64,000 nt of DNA, from the NCBI GenBank assembly GCA_965203685.1, contig OZ241908.1, positions 2,480,001 to 2,544,000 of the forward strand, written 5' to 3'. The notes under the pieces were generated by a model. It did no database searches. It saw only the letters and a list, made by a program, of their open reading frames with translations, and was not told the DNA's origin. Positions 8,851 to 16,898 of this stretch are shown here, piece after piece; position 1 is the stretch's first letter, and each line of letters begins with the position of its first letter. The DNA comes from VXYL01 sp965203685 (GTDB taxonomy: Bacteria > Pseudomonadota > Gammaproteobacteria > Pseudomonadales > Azotimanducaceae). The position numbers were made by a program, and so were the translations under genes.

Positions 8851-9705
8851 CTACGGCACGGCCCACTCGTTGTCGGGTTCGTCTCCGGCCACCGTCGAGC
8901 GGGCCATGACGCGCGGTTCGTCCGCGGGCCAGGGCCGGCCGCGATGCAGGACACAGCGGTTGTCCCAGATTCCGATGTCACCGGGTTGCCAAGCGTGTCG
9001 CCAGACACGAGGCGGCTGGCAGGCCTCGCGGGTCAGGTCGCGGAGCAAACGCCGCGAGCTGTCGACGTCCTCGCCGACGATGTGGCTCGCGTGTCGCCCA
9101 ACGAAGAGGCATGGCCGACCCGTGTCAGGATGGATGCGCCTCAGCGGATGCTCGACCGGCGGCAGTCCAGCGAGATCCTCGTCGTTAAGGATCTCCAATC
9201 CGCCGTGCCAGGTGTGGCTGAATCGATAGCTGTGCACGGCGATCTTGTCGGCCAGCCATTCCTGCTGCGATGGCTCAAGGGCTGCCCAAGCAGCACGCAT
9301 GTCGGCCCATTCGGTCTCCCCTCCCTCGGTAGGGGTCACGTGCGCGGCGAGGATCGATGCCTTGGCACCGACCCGCTTGTACGAACTGTCTGAATGCCAC
9401 TCGCGATTGCCGCGCTGGAACCTGGCTTGTATGTTCGCCGCCGGCACCACTGTGCCGTTGCGGTCCACATTCGATAGCCGGCCCACGCCGGCCGTGGCCG
9501 CGCGCTTCAGGCCGCGCTCCAGGCGACCGAAGCGTCGCGTGAACGCGATGTGCTCCTGGTCCGTCAACGCTTGGCCCGGGAACACCAGGACCGCGTAGTG
9601 GTGCCACGCCGATTCGATTGCAGCGAACATCGCCTCGCCAAGCGAGCCGAGGTCGACGTCTGTCACGACCGCGCCCAGGGTTGCGTCGCTCGGTACGATG
9701 CGCAT
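8851..9705 (-). CDS. TauD/TfdA-family Fe(II)/2-oxoglutarate dioxygenase (cluster-associated)
   Basis: 284 residues, about the usual size for TauD/TfdA enzymes. The iron-binding facial triad is visible as WHSDSSY (HxD, ~103-105) and the distal His in NRCVLHRG, with the 2OG-binding Arg expected in VMARSTV. The substrate is not predictable. It is the first gene of the minus-strand run leading into the exporter genes (99 bp gap), so it could hydroxylate the product or a building block of that cluster. It resembles the dioxygenase at 14.1-15.1 kb in layout (N-terminal LGAVVTDVDL versus FGAVVTEVAL), suggesting paralogues. Substrate and cluster membership are inference. Confidence 0.87.
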   Translation of the reverse strand: MRIVPSDATLGAVVTDVDLGSLGEAMFAAIESAWHHYAVLVFPGQALTDQEHIAFTRRFGRLERGLKRAATAGVGRLSNVDRNGTVVPAANIQARFQRGNREWHSDSSYKRVGAKASILAAHVTPTEGGETEWADMRAAWAALEPSQQEWLADKIAVHSYRFSHTWHGGLEILNDEDLAGLPPVEHPLRRIHPDTGRPCLFVGRHASHIVGEDVDSSRRLLRDLTREACQPPRVWRHAWQPGDIGIWDNRCVLHRGRPWPADEPRVMARSTVAGDEPDNEWAVP

Positions 9706-9894
9706 GTCCGGCTAGGTTCCATGTCGGCGGGCGAACGCCCGACCAATCTCGACTAGGTTACATGGTTGTCCACGAGGACACACGCGCAACCGGCGCGCGC
9801 TGCCTCGCTGGTGTTCGCGGCCGTCAACTTGCCGAGCGAACCGCTAATCCGACAGACTGCGCGCATCGTTTTCCGCCCAAGTTGCGGAGTGGAC

Positions 9895-10848
9895 ATGAAC
9901 CCACGCAGCGCCTTGCGGGCAAACCTATTTGTCTCCTTCACCCTGGCGTGCCTGCTCGCGGCGGCCGAGGCACGCGAAGGCGACCGGGACGGACTGGTCT
10001 ATGAAGGCGAACTCGTGGACGGCGTTCGATCGGGGCACGGCGTGCTCACGTGGCCCGACGGGACCCGGTACGAGGGCCAGTTCGACAACGGCCTGCGCCA
10101 CGGCCAAGGGACGTTGCGGTTGCCAACCGGCGACGTCTACACCGGCGAGTTCCAGTACGACGCCATGTCCGGTCGCGGCCGACTCGAGTGGACCAATGGC
10201 GACGTCTACGAAGGGGACTTCGTGGACGGCGAGCGCACCGGCGAAGGCAGCTACCTATGGCGCAACGGGGCCCGTTACCGGGGCGCAGTGTTGGCGGGTA
10301 TTCCGCATGGTGACGGCATCTACGAGTACCCGGACGGAACGGTCTACGAGGGTCAGTTCGAGAACGGCACCAAGACTGGCCGCGGCGAACTTTCGCAGGA
10401 CGGAACGCGCTATCGGGGGAGCTTCGCCGACGACGAACGACACGGACTAGGCCACTACCGCTCGCGGGACGGAACGCTATACAAGGGACACTTCGCCTTT
10501 GACCGAAAAAACGGGCCGGGCGTGAAGGAGACTCCCGCCGGCGAGCTGTCCTTCGAGGTCTGGGACGCTGGTCGACTGGTCGCCGCAACCGACGTCATGG
10601 CGGTCGAGCGCTGCGAGCTCGTCATCGACAGCGCGCCGTGGATGTTCCACGGCGACCAATGCATTAATGGCTTGGCGCATGGTCGCGGCACGGCCGTGCG
10701 GCTCGATGGATCGGCATACATCGAGGACGGGCGTTTCGTCCTCGGCCGGTTCGTGTCGGGTGAGCTGGTCTCGATCACCCTCGAACAAGATCCAAGGGAC
10801 CGGCTCCCCGATATGTCCGCCGCACCGGAAGGCATCGTCGATGGCTGA
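9895..10848 (+). CDS. Secreted MORN-repeat protein
   Basis: 317 residues from the ATG at 9895, chosen because it gives a clean Sec signal peptide (NLFVSFTLACLLAAAEA) that a longer in-frame reading would bury. After the signal, about eight MORN repeats of the form YEGxFxxGxxxGxGxxxxxDG run from ~35 to ~210 (for example YEGQFDNGLRHGQG and YEGDFVDGERTGEG), followed by a less regular tail with one more repeat-like unit. MORN repeats are beta-hairpin arrays used as scaffolds or for lipid or protein contact. The gene overlaps the next one by 8 bp, so the two are co-translated; the partner is a membrane-anchored kinase-like protein, which suggests the pair works at the envelope. Confidence 0.85.
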   Translation: MNPRSALRANLFVSFTLACLLAAAEAREGDRDGLVYEGELVDGVRSGHGVLTWPDGTRYEGQFDNGLRHGQGTLRLPTGDVYTGEFQYDAMSGRGRLEWTNGDVYEGDFVDGERTGEGSYLWRNGARYRGAVLAGIPHGDGIYEYPDGTVYEGQFENGTKTGRGELSQDGTRYRGSFADDERHGLGHYRSRDGTLYKGHFAFDRKNGPGVKETPAGELSFEVWDAGRLVAATDVMAVERCELVIDSAPWMFHGDQCINGLAHGRGTAVRLDGSAYIEDGRFVLGRFVSGELVSITLEQDPRDRLPDMSAAPEGIVDG

Positions 10849-13069
10849 GGTAGAGATCCCGGGGTACGCCCTGCAAGTCGAAATCGGCCGCGGTGCGCGG
10901 TCGCATGTCTACTCGGCATCTCACCACGCGCGCGGCGGGACGGTCGCCATCAAGGTGACCCCGGTGGCCATGGATGATCCGGATCTCGACAAGCGTTTCG
11001 CCCAGGGTGGACGAGCTGCCCAAACGCTTGATCACCCCAACATCGTTCGGGTCTTGGAGGCCGGCAAGCGCGAGGGCGCGTACTACCGGGTCATGGAATA
11101 CGTGCGCGGCGGCGATCTCGACCACAACCTTGCCAATGGCTTGCACCTCCAGAACCTTTTGATGGCGACCAAGGACATCGCGGCAGCGCTGGACTACGCC
11201 CACGGTCGCGGCGTGATCCACGGTGACCTCCGCCCGGGGAATGTCCTGTTTGACGAGCAGGGCGGTGTCCGCGTCTCCGGCTTCGCGATGCCTCCATCGA
11301 CCGCAGCCCGGTTCACTCCCTATTGCAGCCCGGAACAAGCCGCGGGAGGACCTTTAAGCCCGCGCTCGGATTTCTACAGTCTCGGCGTGATCTTCTACCA
11401 AATGCTGACAGGCCACCTGCCGGACGCGACCCGAACCGGCGTCCCAGGCGGCACCGTGGTACGCCTGCACGAACCGCCGCTGCCACTGCAGTTTGCCGCC
11501 TTCCGCCCGATCGTCGATCGGCTGTTGGCGAAGTCGCCCGAGGAGCGGTTCGAAAGCGGCCTGGAACTCGCGGCGGCGTTGGACGGCCTGCGTGCCGACG
11601 ACGTCGTACCGGACGCGGTTGTGCGCACCGAGGCGGTGTCGGCGCAGGAGATCGAGTCCGCCGAGAGCACCCACGTGCGGCAGCGGCCAGCGCCCCCGGG
11701 CGAAGCTCGGTCGCCGGTGGCGTTCAGTCGGCCGGTGTTGGCGGCGATGCTGATCTCGCTCGTGGTCGCCGTCGCGGGCGTCAGCTACGTCTCGAATCAA
11801 AGCGGCTGGACCCGTGCACTGGCCTTCATCGGCCTTGCTGAGCATCCGGATGCGGTGTTGGCCTGGGAGCAGGCGGAAAACTTGAGCTCGGATCGGAATC
11901 AGAGCTTAGGTGCCGTGGTATCGGCCTATCGGCGGGTCTTGGCCGTAGAAGCGAACCATACTGGTGCGACCGGAGCGATCGAGAGGGCTGTAGAACGCTG
12001 GCGGAGCGAGATCGACAGTGCCCTAGACGACGGCGACGTCGGGCTTGCCGACGCGAAGCTCGATGAACTTGCGGCGCTGTTCCCGAGCGATGTCGAGTTG
12101 CCCCGCCTGGTCCGCCGCCTTGAAGACCAGCGACAGGTGCAGGAACTGCTGGCTGACACCAGTCGGCAGCTCGCACGGCGTGGGCTTGCCGATGCACGCG
12201 CTGCCGACGCTGCCATCGCCTCGTACAAGGAGGTGCTGCGCCTAGACCCGGGCAACGAGCGTGCGGTCCAGGGCCTGACCGAAGTCGCCTCGCACTACGG
12301 TGCGGCGGCCGAACGCTTGGCGCCAAGCGACATTGCCGCAGCGCGCGTCAGTCTGCAGCGCGCCGTCGCCGCCGATGCGGAGTTCCCGGGCATCGAAACC
12401 GTGCGGAAGACCCTCGACGCCGCTACGGAACTCCAAGAGGAAATCGACGCCGACCTGCAGCAAGCGGCGGATCTCCGCCAAGCCGGAGCGTTGATCGCTC
12501 CCCGCGGGGCGAATCCATTGGATCTATATCGGCGCGTGCTAGCCACGGATCCGGACAACGAGATCGCCTTGCAGGCATTGTCGGAAATCGCAGCGTCCGT
12601 CCTTGCGCAGTTCGACGCGCTGCTGCGCGATGGGGCGTTGGACGCAGCTCGCGATTTCAAGGACCAGGCGGCCGCAGCCGACATCGGCGATGAATTGGTG
12701 GCACAGATGGCGATGCGCTACGACGAGGAGTTGCTGCGCATCGACACCGTCAACGACCTGATTGCCAAGGCGGAGGAACTCTATCGGCAAGGCTACGTGA
12801 CCGGTCCGGACGCGGACAACAACGCCGTGGCGCTCTTGCGCGAAGCGCTCCGGCTCGACCCCGACAACAGCGACGGCCTCAGGCTGCTGTCGGTGTCGGC
12901 GACACGACTGGCGGACGCAGCCCGTGAGGCATACACCGTCGGTATGCGCCCGGAGGCTCTTCAGTATCTCGACCTAGCCCTCGCAGTGACCCCAGGCATC
13001 GGGCGGTGGCGAGAGCAGCGCGAGCAGTGGCAAGCCGAGGCGACGCCGCTTGGCCCAGATTCGCAATAG
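10841..13069 (+). CDS. Membrane-anchored protein pseudokinase with C-terminal helical (TPR-like) region
   Basis: 742 residues from ATG 10841; longer readings upstream are out of frame with the MORN gene. Residues ~8-250 have a Pkn-type kinase fold: glycine loop GRGARSHVY (16-24), Lys38 in VAIKV, HPNIV, a catalytic-loop HGDLRPGN (127-134) and the PYCSPEQAAGG activation-segment end. But the DFG motif reads SGF (146-148), the HRD Arg is Gly128 and the alpha-C Glu appears to be Gly in AQGGRAAQ. Loss of the metal-binding Asp makes phosphotransfer unlikely. A membrane helix follows (~299-317, LAAMLISLVVAVAGVSYV), then ~420 residues of alpha-helical repeats such as YKEVLRLDPGNERAV and LREALRLDPDNSDGL that look like TPRs and should lie in the periplasm. 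Co-translated with the secreted MORN protein. Confidence 0.85.
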   Translation: MAEVEIPGYALQVEIGRGARSHVYSASHHARGGTVAIKVTPVAMDDPDLDKRFAQGGRAAQTLDHPNIVRVLEAGKREGAYYRVMEYVRGGDLDHNLANGLHLQNLLMATKDIAAALDYAHGRGVIHGDLRPGNVLFDEQGGVRVSGFAMPPSTAARFTPYCSPEQAAGGPLSPRSDFYSLGVIFYQMLTGHLPDATRTGVPGGTVVRLHEPPLPLQFAAFRPIVDRLLAKSPEERFESGLELAAALDGLRADDVVPDAVVRTEAVSAQEIESAESTHVRQRPAPPGEARSPVAFSRPVLAAMLISLVVAVAGVSYVSNQSGWTRALAFIGLAEHPDAVLAWEQAENLSSDRNQSLGAVVSAYRRVLAVEANHTGATGAIERAVERWRSEIDSALDDGDVGLADAKLDELAALFPSDVELPRLVRRLEDQRQVQELLADTSRQLARRGLADARAADAAIASYKEVLRLDPGNERAVQGLTEVASHYGAAAERLAPSDIAAARVSLQRAVAADAEFPGIETVRKTLDAATELQEEIDADLQQAADLRQAGALIAPRGANPLDLYRRVLATDPDNEIALQALSEIAASVLAQFDALLRDGALDAARDFKDQAAAADIGDELVAQMAMRYDEELLRIDTVNDLIAKAEELYRQGYVTGPDADNNAVALLREALRLDPDNSDGLRLLSVSATRLADAAREAYTVGMRPEALQYLDLALAVTPGIGRWREQREQWQAEATPLGPDSQ

Positions 13070-13164
13070 GGACGCAATAGCGGGTCGAGGGCGAACGATC
13101 GCGGCAGCCGGGCTAGAATGGCTTGGTTGTAGGCTTACGCATCCGGCCGAGGTAGGGGAATCCA

Positions 13165-14067
13165 TTGGCAGACATTCCGTTCAAGCGCGACCTCGACTTC
13201 GCGTATGGCGAAGTTGCGGAGCTAGCGCCCGGGCTCCGGCGCGTCATTGCCCGCAATCCGAGCGCGTTCACCCTTTACGGGACCGGTACCTACATCTTGG
13301 GCCGCGGCGACGTTGCCGTGATTGACCCGGGCCCTGCGGATGCCGCCCATATCGAAGCGATTGCCCGTGCCACGCAAGGAGAGACCATCACCCACATGCT
13401 GGTGACGCATACGCACATGGATCACTCGCCCGGTTGCCGCCTCCTGGCGGACCACACGGACGCGCCGACGTTCGGCTTCGGACCTCATGGCGCGGGGAAA
13501 GTCGCGGACGGCGTGCAGGTCGAGGAGGGCGGCGACATGGACTTCACGCCGGATGTCACGGTCGCCGGCGGGGAAATCATCGAAGGGGACGGGTGGTCCG
13601 TGGAGTGCGTGTACACGCCGGGTCATACATCGAACCATATCTGCTACGCCCTTCGCCAAGGCCGTGTCCTGTTCTCCGGCGATCACGTCATGGGCTGGTC
13701 GACAAGCGTGATTTCGCCGCCGGACGGAGATATGAAGAGCTACATGGCGAGCCTCGAGGTGTTGCTCGAACGGGACGACGCGGTCTACTGGCCGACCCAC
13801 GGTCCGGCGATCACGGAGCCGAAGCCCCATGTGCGAGCGTTCATCGCCCACCGGCGCGAACGCGAAGACCAGATTCGCCGATGCTTGAGCCGGGGGATTC
13901 ACCGAATCGCGGAGATGGTCCCGACGATGTACGCCGGGGTGGCGAAACAGCTTCATCCGGCGGCCGCGCGGAGCGTGTTCGCAGCGATGGCGTACATGGT
14001 CGAGCGCGGCGAAGTCGTGTGCGAAGGTGAACTCGCCGTCGGGGCGGAGTTCCGCTTGGCGGGATAG
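13165..14067 (+). CDS. Metallo-beta-lactamase-fold hydrolase (LACTB2/glyoxalase II-like)
   Basis: 300 residues with a TTG start preceded by GGTAGGGGAA. The metal ligands are visible: THTHMDHS (HxHxDH), TPGHTSNH, FSGDH and WPTHGPAI. After the hydrolase core (~1-220) comes a C-terminal winged-helix-like tail (REDQIRRCLSRGIHRIAEM onward) typical of the LACTB2-like subgroup of metal-dependent hydrolases and nucleases. The physiological substrate cannot be read from the sequence. It stands alone between the pseudokinase gene and a dioxygenase gene, all on the plus strand. Confidence 0.88.
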   Translation: MADIPFKRDLDFAYGEVAELAPGLRRVIARNPSAFTLYGTGTYILGRGDVAVIDPGPADAAHIEAIARATQGETITHMLVTHTHMDHSPGCRLLADHTDAPTFGFGPHGAGKVADGVQVEEGGDMDFTPDVTVAGGEIIEGDGWSVECVYTPGHTSNHICYALRQGRVLFSGDHVMGWSTSVISPPDGDMKSYMASLEVLLERDDAVYWPTHGPAITEPKPHVRAFIAHRREREDQIRRCLSRGIHRIAEMVPTMYAGVAKQLHPAAARSVFAAMAYMVERGEVVCEGELAVGAEFRLAG

Positions 14068-14127
14068 CGACGCCCGAAGCCGCGGCGCGGTATATTCACA
14101 ACTGTCGAGGCTCTGCGCACACAAGGC

Positions 14128-15114
14128 ATGCACATCACTCCAGTACCCGGCAAGGTCTTCGGTGCAGTCGTCACCGAGGTCGCCTTGGATTCACTAACCG
14201 ACAACGCGTTCGCTGAAATCCACGCCGCGTTCCTCAAGTACGGATTCCTGCTGTTCCCGGGCCAGTTCCTGTCGGATGAGGGAAGCGCCGCGTTCGGGGC
14301 ACGATTCGGCGAGCTTGAGTTCGCAGCCAGTCCGATGTCCAACCAAGAGCGCAGTGCCGAGGGCCGCTACGGGCGGATCTACGGCTTGAATACGCAGCGG
14401 ATGCGGACCAACGTCGGTAACGAAGCGTGGCACACGGACTCCACGTACAAGCCCATCAGCAGCAAGTGCGCAATGCTCTCAGCCGTGAAGGTCCCGTCGA
14501 CCGGCGGCGAAACGGAACTGGCCGACATGCGCGCAGGCTACGCCGCTCTCGATGCAGCCACGAAGGACCGAATCGCCGCGTTGTGCGCCTATCACTCGAC
14601 GCAGTTCTCGCAAGCCAACGACGTCGGCGACTTCCCACCCCAGGATCGGAACAGCATCTACCACGGTGAGGCGTACCTCCGGCCGCTCGTCAAGGTGCAT
14701 CCCGAAACCGGTGTGAAGAACCTTTTCGTGGGACGCCACGCCTTCGGAATCCCGGGCCTTGAGCGCGAAGAGAGCAGGGCGCTGCTGCGCGGCTTGGTGG
14801 ACTTCGTCGTCTCCGATCCTGCGCGGGTGTACAGCCACGAGTGGCAACCGGGGGACACGTTGCTGTGGGACAACCGCGCTCTGTTGCATCGTGCCAAACC
14901 CTACGACTACGGTGATGCGCGGGTGTTGATCGGTACTCGCATCGCAGGCGATCCCGCGACGGAGCTCGCGTACTACCCGACGGACCCGGCCGCGCAGGCC
15001 GGACGAGACGCGCTCAAGGCGGAACTCACCCTTTTGCGACGAGAGGTCGACGACCGGCGGTACGCAGGAACGACGGCCGCTGCGGGCGAAAGAGCAAGCG
15101 GCTACACCGCGTAA
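14128..15114 (+). CDS. TauD/TfdA-family Fe(II)/2-oxoglutarate dioxygenase
   Basis: 328 residues. Iron-binding HxD in EAWHTDSTY (~100) and distal His in NRALLHRAKPYDYGDAR are present, followed by the 2OG-binding Arg region (VLIGTRIAGD). The overall plan matches TfdA-like enzymes such as 2,4-D dioxygenase relatives that oxidise small carboxylated or sulfonated compounds, but the substrate is unknown. A TATATT hexamer lies at 14091-14096, 31 bp before the ATG, and could be a -10 element. A related enzyme is encoded on the other strand at 8.9-9.7 kb. Confidence 0.88.
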   Translation: MHITPVPGKVFGAVVTEVALDSLTDNAFAEIHAAFLKYGFLLFPGQFLSDEGSAAFGARFGELEFAASPMSNQERSAEGRYGRIYGLNTQRMRTNVGNEAWHTDSTYKPISSKCAMLSAVKVPSTGGETELADMRAGYAALDAATKDRIAALCAYHSTQFSQANDVGDFPPQDRNSIYHGEAYLRPLVKVHPETGVKNLFVGRHAFGIPGLEREESRALLRGLVDFVVSDPARVYSHEWQPGDTLLWDNRALLHRAKPYDYGDARVLIGTRIAGDPATELAYYPTDPAAQAGRDALKAELTLLRREVDDRRYAGTTAAAGERASGYTA

Positions 15115-15184
15115 ACGCGCCTCGCTTGGCGTTTGTTCCCGTAAAAGGCGCTATGATGTAGCGTCTTGCAACCGGGAGTCGCCC

Positions 15185-15709
15185 ATGTTCGACAAGCGCA
15201 AGGATCAGGCCCGACCGGCACAGACGCCGCCCGCACCGGGGGGCAGACCGGCGTCGGAGCCGCCACCGACCGCGACGCAGCAGCCGCCGCCCGCCGGCCC
15301 GGCGATCATCGGCGCTGCTTTGCTCGTGAACGGCGAGTTGTCCGGCGATGAGGACGTCACTGTCTCGGGTCGGTTCCAGGGCAAGATCTCGTTGCCGAAG
15401 AACTCGCTCCTGGTGTCCAAGGGGGGGCACGTCGAGGCGGACGTCTCGGCAAGCTCGGTTCAGATAGAAGGCCGGGTGGCAGGCGACATTCACTGCGTCG
15501 ACAAGGTCATCATTACGGCGACGGGTCAGATGGAAGGCACCATCGTCGCACCGCGTGTCATCCTGGTCGATGGTGGGAAGTTCAAGGGCAGCATCGATAT
15601 GGATCCGCCCGCCGAGACCAAGAAACCTGCGCCCCAGACCCGACCGGCGCAAGCCGAAGCACGCACCTCCGGGGACGGATCGACCAGGCAAGTTGCCGGG
15701 CAGGCCTGA
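15185..15709 (+). CDS. Bactofilin (polymer-forming cytoskeletal protein)
   Basis: 174 residues. A Pro-rich, disordered N-terminus (~1-38) precedes the bactofilin beta-helix (~40-140), visible as the repeated six-residue pattern in GDEDVTVSGRFQGKI, GHVEADVSASSVQIEGRVAG and QMEGTIVAPRVILVDG. A Pro/Thr-rich tail follows. Bactofilins polymerise without nucleotide on the cytoplasmic face of the membrane and help position cell-wall or polysaccharide enzymes. A GGGAG Shine-Dalgarno lies 6 nt before the ATG and a TATGAT -10-like hexamer at 15152-15157. The next gene starts 2 bp after its stop. Confidence 0.9.
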   Translation: MFDKRKDQARPAQTPPAPGGRPASEPPPTATQQPPPAGPAIIGAALLVNGELSGDEDVTVSGRFQGKISLPKNSLLVSKGGHVEADVSASSVQIEGRVAGDIHCVDKVIITATGQMEGTIVAPRVILVDGGKFKGSIDMDPPAETKKPAPQTRPAQAEARTSGDGSTRQVAGQA

Positions 15710-15711
15710 CC

Positions 15712-16287
15712 TTGACGGCGGGTCTCGCCGTCGACCAGCGAAGTGAACTGGTCTCGCGGCTTCTGCCGCAGATTTTTCGAGACATCGACCCGCGTCGGCG
15801 GCTGACCGTCTTGGACGTCGGGCCCGGCGGCGCGGACAGCGTTCGTTTTTTCGGCGGCTTCCGCTGCCATGTTGTCTTCGCGGACCTATTCGACGATCTC
15901 GGCGAAGGCGAGCCGGGGATGGCGGCGGCAGGGCGACTGTTCCAAGACATGGGGGATGTCCGTTACGACATCTGCCTGTTCTGGGACTTCCTCAACTACC
16001 TGAGCGCGGACGATCTCAGGGAGTTCGGCCGGGCGCTGCGCAAGCACCTGCACAGTGGCTCCCGCGGGCACGCATTCGCCGCATTCACAACCGTGGCGGA
16101 CTTGACGGGGCTCCGGTTCGAGCTACGCGATGCGAGCCACGTGCGCGTGTTGTCAGAACGTGGGCCAACGCCTTATCGGCACACCAACAAGGTCATCGGT
16201 CGCGTACTCTGGCCGCTCAGCGTTAACCGGGCGGTGCTACTCGAACACAACCGCCAGGAACTATTGCTAGCTGCGGGGCCTGGCTGA
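15712..16287 (+). CDS. Putative class I SAM-dependent methyltransferase-like protein
   Basis: 191 residues with a TTG start immediately after the bactofilin stop. LTVLDVGPGGADSVRFF (~31-47) looks like the SAM-binding motif I of Rossmann-fold methyltransferases, and DICLFWDFLNYL (~85) like the acidic motif after strand 4, followed by SADDLREFGRALRKHL. No second diagnostic motif was found and the protein is short, so it may be a degenerate or non-catalytic member. Tight coupling to bactofilin suggests a joint envelope role, which is inference. Confidence 0.6.
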   Translation: MTAGLAVDQRSELVSRLLPQIFRDIDPRRRLTVLDVGPGGADSVRFFGGFRCHVVFADLFDDLGEGEPGMAAAGRLFQDMGDVRYDICLFWDFLNYLSADDLREFGRALRKHLHSGSRGHAFAAFTTVADLTGLRFELRDASHVRVLSERGPTPYRHTNKVIGRVLWPLSVNRAVLLEHNRQELLLAAGPG

Positions 16288-16477
16288 CGCTTCCGGCGCA
16301 CCGCATTGAAACCGTAGCCGCTTGCAACGGTAGCACCGCCAACCCCTCACCCGGCGGCTCGCCACCTCCCTGGCCGCGCTGCCGTACTGTTCAGATCCCC
16401 CGGCGGGCCGACGAGCGGAAACGCCCCCAACCCTTTGAACTGTAACATCCCCGTCCAGACGGCCCGGTTGCATCGGG

Positions 16478-16753
16478 TTAGCGGGAACGAATGCACCCAC
16501 CGGGGGAAACTTGCTCCTCGATCAGCCTGTAGTGGCGACCTGCGCCCCGGGCGAAGAGATCAGGGTGGCGGTCGGGGAACTTGAAGTACGTTCGCCATGC
16601 CCAGCCCGGACATGCCATCCTGAGATCCCGCTCCCGGAATGCACGGGGCAATGCGCCGATGCGCCGTGCCTCGCGGACATGCCAGACGAAACTGCGCCCA
16701 TGTTGCCGCGGCACGTACGTCTCGACGTAACTGATCGGGCGCGGTGTTTTCAA
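16478..16753 (-). CDS. Small conserved-looking hypothetical protein (HTH-like)
   Basis: 91 residues if started at the TTG at 16753, which has a well-placed GGAGG 5 nt upstream; a GTG at 16714 is an alternative. The middle, including FVWHVREARRIGALPRAF followed by RERDLRMACPGWAWRTY and ARGAGRHYRL, reads like a small helix-turn-helix-like domain seen as short stand-alone proteins, but I cannot name the family. It fills most of the otherwise empty 16.3-16.9 kb gap, lying between the methyltransferase-like gene and the convergent end of the histidine kinase gene. The remaining stretches 16288-16477 and 16754-16898 show nothing I can assign. Confidence 0.4.
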   Translation of the reverse strand: MKTPRPISYVETYVPRQHGRSFVWHVREARRIGALPRAFRERDLRMACPGWAWRTYFKFPDRHPDLFARGAGRHYRLIEEQVSPGGCIRSR

Positions 16754-16898
16754 CCGACCCTCCAAACCGATCCCGGCAGAGCCTACCAAACGCGGTTTGC
16801 CACGACACCGACCAAGCCCGATAGGAGACCGGCCGCTTCCTTGCGCGTCTCCGTGAGACGTTGCTAAGAGCGTCCAAAAGGCTGTACGCCGCGGACTC

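Noticed and set aside
16511..16867. 118-codon plus-strand open frame
   Set aside because: Antisense to the better-supported small minus-strand frame, which has a Shine-Dalgarno and protein-like composition.
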